Positions 7,057 to 14,158 of a stretch of 20,835 nucleotides of DNA are shown piece after piece. A program made the position numbers and the translations under genes. Positions within the stretch are counted from its first letter, which is position 1. Every line of letters starts with the position of its first letter. A model generated the notes under the pieces. The model ran no database searches. It had not been told where the DNA came from and worked only from the letters and a program-made list of their open reading frames with translations. The stretch is taken from the IMG/VR virus record IMGVR_UViG_3300045733_000143, positions 1 through 20,835 of that record. One strand, given 5' to 3'. Origin of the DNA: a virus.

Positions 7057-8115
7057 CTAAATGGTGACCGGAATCCGGTCGAGGATCCGCAGCAGGTGCC
7101 GCGCATGCTGGATGAAGGTCCTGTTCGACACCGCGGCCCGTGCAGCCTCCGCGGCGTATTCCCGTTCCGTCTGATGGGCAAGCCACCACCGGAGCAGTTC
7201 CGATGCCTCCTCCGGGCCGGAGAACGACGGCAACATCGGGAGAACCCGGTCGGACTCCATGCGGGGATCCCGGAGGAAGAACAATCCGCACGCGGCCATC
7301 TCAACCTCGCGGGGCCCCATCGCCACCCCCGCCGGAGTGTCCGCCTCGTCATGCTCACGGCGGTACAGGTTGATGCCGCAGCGAGCGGCCTGATAGACCC
7401 GGGCAGTCTCGGTGTTATCGCAGCAATGCTCCGGGTCGGGGTCGGCGAGGTGGGCGCGGAGCGGGGAATCCTCGGCGAGGCCCTGCCAGTTCCCGGCGAG
7501 GAGAACATCCCGTCCGGCGAGGTCCATGTGCTCGAAGAACCAGCGGCGAGACCCGAACCCGGTGCCGACGAATCCGAGGTCGCAGATCAGTTTCGGGTCG
7601 GGCCGTGCCGGGTGGTGGACGATGGGCCGGAACGCGTGGGGGGCGTAGGACGTATTGGCGACTTCCCGGAACCGGTCGAGGTTCAACGGGTCGTTGATCA
7701 TGTTGATGTCGGCGTGCTTGGCCAGCTGGATTTGCCGCGCGTCCTCGTAGGGACTCTCGGTGTGCATGATGATGACCCGGGTCCCGTACCAGCGGGCCTG
7801 GTCGAGCATCTGGGGTGGGATGAAGAACCCGGAGATGACGAGGAGGACGTCTGGGCGGAGTTTGAACAGCATGGCGGCGAGGCCGTTGATGGCAAGTTCG
7901 CCGGCCTGGTCGTTGGTGAGGGCTCGCCGTATCCGGAGTTCACCGTGCTCGCCCGGGTCACCGATGTCGATCATCGCGTGGGAGTAGAGCGCCAGGCGGT
8001 CGTCGAGGTTGAACTCCGTGACTTGCTCGCCGAGTGCGCGGAGGGCTTCGCACCACCCGACATGGACGTCCTGCACGGACCAGGAGGGGCCGGGTTGAGC
8101 GACGACCCACCGCAT
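7057..8115 (-). CDS. CgeB-like glycosyltransferase (352 aa)
   Basis: ATG 8115 overlaps the stop of the tail-terminator-like gene (TAATG). The layout is that of a GT-B enzyme. An N-terminal Rossmann-like half (residues 1-160) includes MRWVVAQPGPSW, RPDVLLVISGFF and TRVIIMHTESPYEDARQ. A C-terminal half has CDLGFVGTGFGSRRWFFE, VYQAARCGINLYRREHD and GPREVEMAACGLFFLRDPRM (about 267-286). The last segment is the donor-binding region of the CgeB/Glyco_trans_1_2 type, where a Glu-containing helix precedes a strand and an Asp/Arg turn. The protein is full length for the family. It would move a sugar from an activated donor to an unknown acceptor in the cytoplasm. It is embedded in the head-tail and tail genes, far from the other sugar genes, which suggests a virion or tail target. 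That link is inference. Confidence 0.85.
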   Translation of the reverse strand: MRWVVAQPGPSWSVQDVHVGWCEALRALGEQVTEFNLDDRLALYSHAMIDIGDPGEHGELRIRRALTNDQAGELAINGLAAMLFKLRPDVLLVISGFFIPPQMLDQARWYGTRVIIMHTESPYEDARQIQLAKHADINMINDPLNLDRFREVANTSYAPHAFRPIVHHPARPDPKLICDLGFVGTGFGSRRWFFEHMDLAGRDVLLAGNWQGLAEDSPLRAHLADPDPEHCCDNTETARVYQAARCGINLYRREHDEADTPAGVAMGPREVEMAACGLFFLRDPRMESDRVLPMLPSFSGPEEASELLRWWLAHQTEREYAAEAARAAVSNRTFIQHARHLLRILDRIPVTI

Positions 8116-8513
8116 TATCCGACCTCTACCGTGATGTCCGCGGACAGGTACTGGACGCCGTTTACCTCGGTGAGGACGTCGGGGCCGGCGGACACGGCGC
8201 GGGTGAAGGCGACGACCCCGCCGAGGGTCGGGTCTGTCTCCAGCGCCAGCCGGACCGAGGACGTACCGGACCCCGACAGGAACGCGTCGAGCTGGTCCTG
8301 TGCGGTTCTGGCGTCGATATAGGCGACGAGGACTGTGACCTTGAACTGCCAGCCGTCCACGTTCCCGAAGGCCTGGTCAAACGCCGACAGTTGCCGGGTC
8401 ACGACCGCTGACGGCGGGTTGATGGATCCCGGCGGGTAGGAACTGGCTCGGAGTCCGCCGACCCCATCCACAGCATCGGCGAGGGCCGCCCGGATCTGCG
8501 TGACAGTGGACAT
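8115..8513 (-). CDS. Tail terminator-like protein (132 aa)
   Basis: ATG 8513 overlaps the adaptor stop by one base (TGATG). The longer in-frame extension only shadows that gene. The protein begins MSTVTQIRAALADAVDGVGG and continues LRASSYPPGSINPPSAVV. It then has a strand-rich core (FKVTVLVAYIDARTAQDQLD) and a SVRLALETDPTLGG segment, and ends in strands (GVQYLSADITVEVG). This pattern is common to small actinophage proteins encoded between the head-tail adaptor and the tail tube. They are usually annotated as tail terminators or neck proteins that cap the tube and join it to the head. No catalytic motif is present. The order adaptor, this gene, glycosyltransferase, tail tube is consistent apart from the inserted enzyme. 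Confidence 0.7.
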   Translation of the reverse strand: MSTVTQIRAALADAVDGVGGLRASSYPPGSINPPSAVVTRQLSAFDQAFGNVDGWQFKVTVLVAYIDARTAQDQLDAFLSGSGTSSVRLALETDPTLGGVVAFTRAVSAGPDVLTEVNGVQYLSADITVEVG

Positions 8514-9424
8514 CAGGCCACGCCACCCGGGTACAGCCGGTACGGCCCCGCGAACCCAGCAACCTGTGGGTTGGCGCGGATCCGGACGACCCCGAAGTCC
8601 CCCATGCCAGCGATCCCACCGGCCGGCGCGTCCTTCAACTTGAAGGCTTCGGCGGCGGCGATGAGCGCGGCCTGCCGGATCCCGTACGGGACAGTGGGCC
8701 ACCCCCATGTCCCCGTGACCTGCACCAGGTCGTCACGACAGGCGTAGCGCAGCGCTGGGAATAGTCGCGTGACGATACGGATCCCGGTGTAGGGGAGTTG
8801 TTCCGGCGCGGCGGTCGGGTTGCGCGGCGTCAGATAGTAGTCCGACGTGGACCAGGTCGTCTCGAAGGCGCCGTCGGCGTCGTCGTCGGTCTTGACCGCG
8901 GTGGCGGTGACGAGGTCACAGAACGGGCCGAACGCGAGGCAGTCCGAATCCTCCGGGACGAAGGTCCTTGCGGTTCCAGCCGCGGTGCGCCAGAACGTGC
9001 GCTGGCAGTAGTGCTCTATCGCCCGGGATGCCGCGAAGCAGGCCTGGTGCAGTTCGTAGTCGTCCGCGGTGTCCGTGGAGGGAATGGATAGGCGGGACTT
9101 GAGTGCCTCGATGGTGGCGTACAGGTTCCCCAGGGTCGTCTCTTGGACTTCCCACGTACCCGCTGTCGCATCAGAAGCGGCCCCGGTCCCGACCCACTGG
9201 TACTGCCAGGTGCCGGCCTCCGGGCATGCGACGTCCTTCGTGTAGAGGCCGGCGCTGGTCCTTGTGATCTGCGACGCCGCATACGTATACGCGGTCACGG
9301 TCTGGGACGGGGATGTGATGGTGAGCGTGAGAGTGGTCGGATCGGTTGGGGTCCCGGAGACGGTGAACGTGTTGCCGAGGGTCGCGAGTTCGCTGGTTGA
9401 GGCGTTGAACACGGTCGACGACAT
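8513..9424 (-). CDS. Head-tail adaptor (gp6-like) with N-terminal Ig-like domain (303 aa)
   Basis: ATG 9424 follows AGGAGGGG, which overlaps the preceding stop. Two parts are visible. Residues about 12-95 form a Thr/Ser-rich beta-sandwich resembling an Ig-like domain: FTVSGTPTDPTTLTLTITSP, then AGTWQYQWVG. From about residue 100 a helical connector domain begins: LGNLYATIEALKSRL, DDYELHQACFAASRAIEHYC and GIRQAALIAAAEAFKLKD. This is the helix pattern of HK97 gp6/lambda gpW-type adaptors that bind the portal ring. The adaptor is expected at the head-tail junction. The Ig-like domain would project outward and could bind other surfaces, as Ig-like domains on phage virions do. The Ig call rests on strand pattern and the Cys/Trp spacing, so it is less certain than the connector part. 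Confidence 0.75.
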   Translation of the reverse strand: MSSTVFNASTSELATLGNTFTVSGTPTDPTTLTLTITSPSQTVTAYTYAASQITRTSAGLYTKDVACPEAGTWQYQWVGTGAASDATAGTWEVQETTLGNLYATIEALKSRLSIPSTDTADDYELHQACFAASRAIEHYCQRTFWRTAAGTARTFVPEDSDCLAFGPFCDLVTATAVKTDDDADGAFETTWSTSDYYLTPRNPTAAPEQLPYTGIRIVTRLFPALRYACRDDLVQVTGTWGWPTVPYGIRQAALIAAAEAFKLKDAPAGGIAGMGDFGVVRIRANPQVAGFAGPYRLYPGGVA

Positions 9425-9432
9425 GCCCCTCC

Positions 9433-11103
9433 TCAGTCGCTCACAGTTGACATGGACACGGCACGGGCGGTAACTGTCGCCGCGAATGGGGATCCCGAGA
9501 TGGATGGGGTGGACTGGGCGTTGCGTTCCCCGCCGGTAACCAAGCCGTCAAACGCTGCCGCCGTGGCGAGTGCCGCGTCTGCCGCCACGAGGACCGCTAT
9601 GGCCGCGTCGTACGCGGTCCCGGTGGCAGCCGCCGCTTCGGCCGCCGCTTCCCGCAGAAGGGTTACGGTCGCGTCGTATGCGGTTCCTGTGCTTCCGGCG
9701 TTCTCCGCCGCGGCGGTCCCGGAGATACCGGCGTCGTACGCGGTGCCTGTTCCGGCCGGGAGTCCGGCGTTCGCGGTGCCAGAGCTGGACGTCGAAACGG
9801 TCGCGTCGTACGCGGTCCCGGTTCCTGCCGCACCCTCCGCCGTCGCCGAGACGGACTGGGACGCGTCGTACGCTGTCCCGGTTCCAGCGGGGCATTCGGC
9901 GTTCACTGACGCCGCGGCAGATGTTGACACCGTGGCGTCGTACGCGGTCCCTGTTACTGCCGAGCTTCCCGCTGCTGCCGATACGGACGTCGACACCGTG
10001 GCGTCGTATGCGGTGCCCGATCCCGTTGGGCATTCGGCGTTCACTGACGTCGCCGCCGACGTCGTAACGGTCGCGTCGTACGCGGTCCCGGTTCCAGCGG
10101 GGCATTCGGCGTTCACTGACGCCGAGGACGACGTCGACACGGTCGCGTCGTACGCAGTTCCCGTAGCGGCGGCGGCCTCTGCTGGCTGTGCGACTGCCGC
10201 CCCGAGGTCTCCCGCTACGCCGGTCCCGGAAACGGCGGACGCCGTGGCCGAGACAGCCGTGGTGGCGTCCCCAGCCGCTCCGGTCCCAGCGGACGCAGTA
10301 GGCGGTGCAGCGACCGACGGCGCAGCGTCTCCAGCCGCGCCGGTCCCAATGGATACGTCCGACGACGCTGCGACCGACGGCGCAGCGTCGCCGGCGGACC
10401 CGGTTGCTGCCGAGTTCTCCGCCGCGGCGTTCGTCCCACCGGCGGCGGCCTGCTTGATCGCGACGAGCGCGAGGACAGGGTGCGTGGTGGAGTGTCCAGC
10501 CGCACCGACGGTCAGTGTCGTCGAGAGGGTCACCGTCGATGTGAGAGTCCTGACCCCGAACCAGGCCGTGTCCTGGTCCCGGGCGGTGAAGTGGATCGGG
10601 TTGGTGATGAGGTCGGTGACGCTGTTCGTCCAGGTCGGTGGGGTCGAGAACGACGCGTCGGTCCCGGACGAGGCGGCGAAGAAGAGTGCGTAGTCGTTGG
10701 CGTTCGTCGTCGATGACCCGGCGGTGAAAACGTTCGCCTCGGCCCCGCCCTGGGTGGCGTCGATCCAGTGGACATCGACCGGTGTCGTCGTGTCAGCATT
10801 GTCGATCTCGACGACGAGGATCCCGGCCCCCGCTGCTCCTGCGGCGGGGGTGATGGAGACATTGTCGCTGCTCGTTGCGGTCGCGACCCGCCAGTAGATT
10901 CCGGCTCCGACCCAGTTGACCCCGCCGTCTATCTTCGTCCAGTTCGTGATCGTGAAGTCGTTGTGACCCGCGTTGGCGCCGAACGAGTCGTCGGCCCACA
11001 CGAACGCGACGAGGACCCGCCCCGAGGTAGCGGTCACGGTCCGAGTGATAGGGGTCGCGGTGGTGGAGGTCAGGAGAGTTGTCGCTAGGACGGCGTAGGC
11101 CAT
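9433..11103 (-). CDS. Repeat-containing phage structural protein (556 aa)
   Basis: ATG 11103 is preceded by GGGGAGGGGAGGG. Residues 1-220 look like a beta-sandwich, with ITRTVTATSGRVLVAFVWAD, VNWVGAGIYWRVA and HPVLALVAIKQ, similar to carbohydrate-binding or jelly-roll folds. Residues about 229-527 consist of about 14 tandem units of 19-24 residues. Each has a core such as GTGTAYDATVS or GTGAAGDAAPS followed by an Ala/Ser/Thr-rich spacer, sometimes with Asn-Ala-Glu-Cys-Pro. A 29-residue tail follows. Similar GTGTAYDA repeats occur in actinophage structural proteins, but I know of no proven function. It may be a head fibre or decoration, or a virion-surface adhesin. Serine and threonine richness also makes it a possible glycosylation target. 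Gene certain; function unknown. Confidence 0.75.
   Translation of the reverse strand: MAYAVLATTLLTSTTATPITRTVTATSGRVLVAFVWADDSFGANAGHNDFTITNWTKIDGGVNWVGAGIYWRVATATSSDNVSITPAAGAAGAGILVVEIDNADTTTPVDVHWIDATQGGAEANVFTAGSSTTNANDYALFFAASSGTDASFSTPPTWTNSVTDLITNPIHFTARDQDTAWFGVRTLTSTVTLSTTLTVGAAGHSTTHPVLALVAIKQAAAGGTNAAAENSAATGSAGDAAPSVAASSDVSIGTGAAGDAAPSVAAPPTASAGTGAAGDATTAVSATASAVSGTGVAGDLGAAVAQPAEAAAATGTAYDATVSTSSSASVNAECPAGTGTAYDATVTTSAATSVNAECPTGSGTAYDATVSTSVSAAAGSSAVTGTAYDATVSTSAAASVNAECPAGTGTAYDASQSVSATAEGAAGTGTAYDATVSTSSSGTANAGLPAGTGTAYDAGISGTAAAENAGSTGTAYDATVTLLREAAAEAAAATGTAYDAAIAVLVAADAALATAAAFDGLVTGGERNAQSTPSISGSPFAATVTARAVSMSTVSD
9523..10419 (-). repeat. Tandem in-frame repeats (about 14 units, 19-24 codons each)
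   Basis: Units are anchored by codons for GTGTAYDA or the variant GTGAAGDA, visible on the plus strand as recurring cgtcgtacgcggt. Two 40-base segments, 9875-9914 and 10085-10124, are identical, and a third partial copy lies near 10028. Near-identical neighbouring units allow gain or loss by recombination without breaking the frame. The four units nearest the N-terminus (GTGAAGDA type) are more diverged from the others, suggesting two rounds of expansion. Confidence 0.9.
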
Positions 11104-11134
11104 TCAGCCCTCCCCTCCCCGGTAGGTCACACCG

Positions 11135-11605
11135 TCAGAGGGTGAAGCGGAATACTCCGTTTGTGTTCCAGACGACCGTGAAGGTCCCGGATGTGACGGA
11201 GTTGGATCCACCGAAGTAGTTGAAGCAGGCTCCCTGGTCCGCGACCGGCGTGGTGAGGGTGTCGTCGTAGACGAGTGCTCCGTATACGGCTGCGAGGGTC
11301 GCGGTCGCCCCGGAGGCGGTATCTGCGGCGTCGAAGAACACGACAGCGCTGGTAGCGGAGTTCAGGGACTGCGAGGCCAGTGCGACGCCAGTGGCGGCCC
11401 ACTGGCCGGCGGAGCTGACCTCGTTCGCGGATGCCCACTGGCCCACGTTGTAGGCGGAGTTCGCGGACGTCACGTTCTGGTCGGGGGTCGGGGTTGTGCC
11501 GTACAGAGCCGCCTTGAAGGAGTCCGCGTCGAAGTCCATCGCGCACACGTTCCCGAGGACGTCGGCGAGCATCGGCCGAAAGATCTTACTGTTTGTCCAG
11601 GCCAT
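11135..11605 (-). CDS. Phage structural protein of unknown role (156 aa)
   Basis: ATG 11605 lies two bases after the stop of the Cys-containing gene, with AGGTGA just upstream. The protein begins MAWTNSKIFRPMLADVLGN. It continues with SFKAALYGTTPTPDQNVTSA and NVGQWASANEVSSAGQWAAT, then a beta-rich Ala/Thr/Ser region. It ends FTVVWNTNGVFRFTL. The N-terminal MAWTNxKIF and the 'FKAALYG..PTPD' stretch are features I associate with a common actinophage structural protein located between the capsid and connector genes. Its fold looks beta-rich, without membrane segments. It could be a head decoration or minor capsid component. Neighbour context supports a virion role; the specific role is not known. 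Confidence 0.65.
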   Translation of the reverse strand: MAWTNSKIFRPMLADVLGNVCAMDFDADSFKAALYGTTPTPDQNVTSANSAYNVGQWASANEVSSAGQWAATGVALASQSLNSATSAVVFFDAADTASGATATLAAVYGALVYDDTLTTPVADQGACFNYFGGSNSVTSGTFTVVWNTNGVFRFTL

Positions 11606-11607
11606 CC

Positions 11608-11919
11608 CTATTCACCTATCCCGGTTGCGCACGGCGCGAACACCGTGCAGTCCTGTCCCTCGTCTCGGGTCGTGACGACCGCCATAACTGGCCGGCCCTC
11701 GGCGTCGGTTTGGACGTCCTCACGTCCTACCCAGTCGCCGCGCTCAACTGCCTTCACGTGCGCCGCCGTGCCGGCCTCAACCATGGGTGCCAGTAGTAGA
11801 CGCAATCCCCGGCACGGATGGAACGGGGTGTGCGGGGCGGATTCCCTGGTGATGTGTACGTGGTCGCAGTTCGGGCACGTCCACCGTCTCTCCGGTGCGG
11901 CGAGGATCGGCGATGTCAT
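11608..11919 (-). CDS. Small Cys/His-containing phage protein (103 aa)
   Basis: ATG 11919 overlaps the beta-helix gene stop (ATGA). The longer frame upstream only shadows that gene. The protein begins MTSPILAAPERRWTCPNCDH. It has CPNC at residues 20-23, followed by several histidines and a further Cys in HTPFHPCRGLRLLLAP, giving a likely zinc site of CxxC plus His/Cys. The C-terminal half (DWVGREDVQTDAEGRPVMAV, then DCTVFAPCATG) is a beta-hairpin pattern common to small actinophage head-region proteins. No DNA-binding helix is evident. It may be a structural metal-binding component encoded with the head genes. The gene is well supported; the function is not established. Confidence 0.7.
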   Translation of the reverse strand: MTSPILAAPERRWTCPNCDHVHITRESAPHTPFHPCRGLRLLLAPMVEAGTAAHVKAVERGDWVGREDVQTDAEGRPVMAVVTTRDEGQDCTVFAPCATGIGE

Positions 11920-12968
11920 GTGATTGCCGCCCCTGTGTCGTCCCACACGTTCCCAGACATGGTGATCTCCGGGTCGTCCTGCGCGGCCATCGGCCCGTAG
12001 TACCCGCACGTTGACCAGTACGTCCGGCCGAAGTGGTTACCGATCAGCCGGATGTTGCTGATCGTCTTGCCCGTCGGGGGATTGGCTCCGGCGTACAGGG
12101 TGTATCCGCCGCCGTTTAGGAGGTTGTTCTCCACGGTGATCCCGGAGATGTTCCCCTGATCGGCACCCAGCATGATCGCCGACGTTTCGGACAGTGCGTT
12201 GTCGATCGTGTTGTGCCGGATCGTGATGTTACTGCCCGAGGTGACCTGGATACCGTCGTTGTGAGAGTCGCCTGTTGGGATCATGCCGTGTATCCAGGAG
12301 TCCTCGACGAGGACGTTCCCGTTCGCGAACGCACCATCCGACCCGCCGCTGATCTCGACGCGGCGCAGCGTGTAGTCGGACCAGCCGACCCCGACCGTCG
12401 CACCGGTCGTCGCGATGACTGTCGAATCCTCGATGGTCAGTGCGGTCGAATCGTTCTCGACCGCGGTCCAACAATCGCCCGTGATCCGCGAGTTCCGGAT
12501 CGTCACGTTCGGGGCGTTTACCGTGACGCATCCCCGGATGTCCATGCCGGTGATGACCTGCCCGGCTGTCGTCAAAGTCCATGACCCGGAGTGGATAGTG
12601 AGCGCTGTCCCGTCCGGTACTCCGGTAGACGCCGCGTCCGGGAATCCCGCTGGGGACACCGTCGGTGTGGTTGTCGCGGTGGTGGTCGGTGTCGTCGTGC
12701 TCGTGGTGACCGGCGTGGTGGTCGTCGTGGTGGTCGTGGTGGTGGTGGTGGTGGGGTGGGCCGCCTCTAAGGCGGCGACCCGCGACTGCAGGGTGTCGAG
12801 GCGAGACTCCAATGCAACGATCCGCTGCTGACGGCACGTGTCGGTGTTCGCCGTGCACGGCGGCGTGTATGCGGTCCTCCCGGGCGTGGGTACTGCCACC
12901 CAGATCAGTAATCCCACGGCGACCGCTGCGATGGCGAATAGGGGGACGATGCGCCACTTCCTGGTCAT
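11916..12968 (-). CDS. Membrane-anchored or exported coiled-coil/poly-Thr/beta-helix protein (350 aa)
   Basis: ATG 12968 overlaps the previous stop (ATGA) and has no good ribosome binding site, so it is probably translated by coupling. The order is: basic N-terminus MTRKWR; hydrophobic segment at residues about 8-26 (signal anchor or signal peptide); Cys38 and Cys45; coiled coil with leucine/valine heptads (about 50-70); Thr/Pro linker (73-106); and a right-handed parallel beta-helix (about 120-350). The helix shows repeated rungs such as ALTIHSGSWTL, VTIRNSRITG, LTIEDSTVIA, ITIRHNTIDN and ISNIRLIGNHF. Beta-helices of this type occur in polysaccharide lyases, tailspikes and surface adhesins. 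No complete lyase active site is evident by eye. An exported protein inside a head operon is unusual. It may be a surface protein made in the infected cell, or a virion spike whose hydrophobic N-terminus is buried. Confidence 0.75.
   Translation of the reverse strand: MTRKWRIVPLFAIAAVAVGLLIWVAVPTPGRTAYTPPCTANTDTCRQQRIVALESRLDTLQSRVAALEAAHPTTTTTTTTTTTTTPVTTSTTTPTTTATTTPTVSPAGFPDAASTGVPDGTALTIHSGSWTLTTAGQVITGMDIRGCVTVNAPNVTIRNSRITGDCWTAVENDSTALTIEDSTVIATTGATVGVGWSDYTLRRVEISGGSDGAFANGNVLVEDSWIHGMIPTGDSHNDGIQVTSGSNITIRHNTIDNALSETSAIMLGADQGNISGITVENNLLNGGGYTLYAGANPPTGKTISNIRLIGNHFGRTYWSTCGYYGPMAAQDDPEITMSGNVWDDTGAAIT
12651..12752 (-). repeat. ACC/ACG microsatellite encoding a poly-Thr linker
   Basis: The coding strand runs ACC and ACG codons almost without interruption, giving a 13-residue uninterrupted Thr run followed by a Thr/Pro/Ser/Ala mixture. 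On the plus strand it is a ggt/cgt triplet tract. Triplet slippage would change linker length without a frameshift. Thr/Pro-rich exported segments are typical substrates of actinobacterial O-mannosylation, a general property, not shown here. Confidence 0.9.
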
Positions 12969-13195
12969 GGCATTCGAGGTTTCCGCGTGGCCGGGCGACC
13001 GGGACGCGTCTCTACGTTCACTACCGGAGCCGGCCGCGTCTCGACCTCCGGCTCCTCCTCGACCGCCACGGCCAGGCCTGCGCGGACCAGGTGCGCCGCC
13101 TCGTCCGCGTCGCACTCCAGCACCCCGTCAGGAGGAGGCCACTCCGCGCCTGGACCACGGGTTCCGCTGATCCCGACGAGCATCCGAACCTTCAC
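12965..13195 (-). CDS. Small conserved phage head-region protein (76 aa)
   Basis: GTG 13195 overlaps the stop of the GT-B gene (GTGA) and has GAAGGAG seven bases upstream, so it is chosen over a longer frame starting at 13225. The protein begins VKVRMLVGISGTRGPGAEWP, followed by a DGVLECDADEAAHLVRAGLA segment and an acidic then Pro/Arg-rich tail. Short proteins with this 'KVRMxVxISGTR...W.P.....D.EAA.L..AG.A' pattern commonly follow the major capsid gene in actinophages. Here the four sugar genes separate it from the capsid gene. It may bind capsid or connector. The function has not been established to my knowledge. Confidence 0.75.
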   Translation of the reverse strand: MKVRMLVGISGTRGPGAEWPPPDGVLECDADEAAHLVRAGLAVAVEEEPEVETRPAPVVNVETRPGRPATRKPRMP

Positions 13196-14157
13196 CGCGA
13201 CACTCCTTCGTAGGCTGATTCCCACAGGCGCCAGCCGTCCTCGACGGTCCAGCGCGACGCGACCTCACGGGCCTTGATGCCCATCTCGGTCCGCATCGCC
13301 GAGTCGTTCACGAGATCCCGGATCCGCTGCTCCCACTCATGCGGGCGGCGAATCAGGAACCCGGACACGCCGTCGACCACGAGATCCCGATATGGCTCGC
13401 TGTCGGTCGCTACGACCGGGATCCCCAGCGCCGCGTACTCCAGCGCCTTGATGTGGCTTTTGCTGCGGTTGAACGTGCTGTATGTGAGCGGCGCTAGCCC
13501 GATGTCGAAGTCGATGGACCGGTAGTAGTCCCATGGATCGTCTGACCACTTCGTGAACCGGCACTGGCGCTTGACCGTCGGTGAGTAGTCCGTCCCGATC
13601 AGATGGACCTCGACGTGCGGGTCGCGGTCCAGGACCCGGCGCAGCGGCTGTGCCACCTCGGCGATGTCGAGGCCGTGGGATGCTCCGCCGGCCCAACCGA
13701 TGACCACCTTGTCTCGGCGTGGCCGTTCGATGTCGAGCAGGCCTGCTGGGATGTGGTTTGGCAGAACAACCGTGTTCGGGTTGTGAGCCCTCATCACCTC
13801 AGCAAGCGGTTCCGTCGTCACCGTCACCATGTCCGCGACCTGCGCGGCGTGGATCACCGTGTCCTGCGGAACCGGCTTGCTGTAGACCCGGTGAGCCATC
13901 CAGTTGACGGGCTCCACACTGAACACGTCGTCGTCGATCTCGTAGACGAGTCGGGACGTCGCCTTCAAGCGCCGCCAGATCGGAAGCGCGTCATGCTTGT
14001 CCATCCGCTGACCCACGATGATCGAATAGTCGCGGGCCGCCTCGGACCATCCCGGCCACGTCTGCACGTCATGCCCATGCCGGCCCAACTCGCCGAGCGG
14101 CAACGTGACCCGGTAGAACCCACACCCAGATGCGTCGTGCATCCCGAAGACCCGCAA
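13192..14157 (-). CDS. GT-B glycosyltransferase (family 4-like, 321 aa)
   Basis: The likely start is TTG 14157, one base after the GT2 stop. The conserved first strand RVFGMHDASGCGFYRVTLPL begins right there, although a longer frame to 14241 exists and ATG 14142 is an alternative. The N-terminal half covers residues 1-145, including VYEIDDDVFSVEPVNW and DMVTVTTEPLAEVM. The C-terminal donor domain starts VVIGWAGGASHGLDI (151-165). It contains FDIGLAPLTYSTFNRSKS and the nucleotide-sugar segment SHIKALEYAALGIPVVATDS (234-253). DGVSGFLIRRP follows. This is the signature of retaining GT4-type enzymes. It would transfer a sugar from an NDP/GDP donor onto an unknown acceptor in the cytoplasm. It is last in the sugar cassette and coupled to the following small head gene. 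Confidence 0.87.
   Translation of the reverse strand: MRVFGMHDASGCGFYRVTLPLGELGRHGHDVQTWPGWSEAARDYSIIVGQRMDKHDALPIWRRLKATSRLVYEIDDDVFSVEPVNWMAHRVYSKPVPQDTVIHAAQVADMVTVTTEPLAEVMRAHNPNTVVLPNHIPAGLLDIERPRRDKVVIGWAGGASHGLDIAEVAQPLRRVLDRDPHVEVHLIGTDYSPTVKRQCRFTKWSDDPWDYYRSIDFDIGLAPLTYSTFNRSKSHIKALEYAALGIPVVATDSEPYRDLVVDGVSGFLIRRPHEWEQRIRDLVNDSAMRTEMGIKAREVASRWTVEDGWRLWESAYEGVSR
13203..13209 (-). promoter_or_regulatory. Ribosome binding site deciding the small-protein start
   Basis: GAAGGAG with the seven-base spacer TGTCGCG precedes GTG 13195. Confidence 0.65.
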
Positions 14158-14158
14158 C

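Noticed and set aside
7096-8322. Plus-strand open frame of about 400 codons
   Set aside because: It is antisense to the CgeB-like glycosyltransferase and tail-terminator-like gene, with a shadow-type composition.
9600-10160. Possible CRISPR-like array (regularly spaced short repeats)
   Set aside because: The repeats are in-frame codons of a protein, spacers are themselves related, and no cas genes are present.
9452-10693. Plus-strand open frame with repeated ASYAVPVPA units
   Set aside because: It mirrors the minus-strand GTGTAYDA repeat gene, which has a good ribosome binding site, operon context and a folded N-terminal domain. The antisense frame has none of these.
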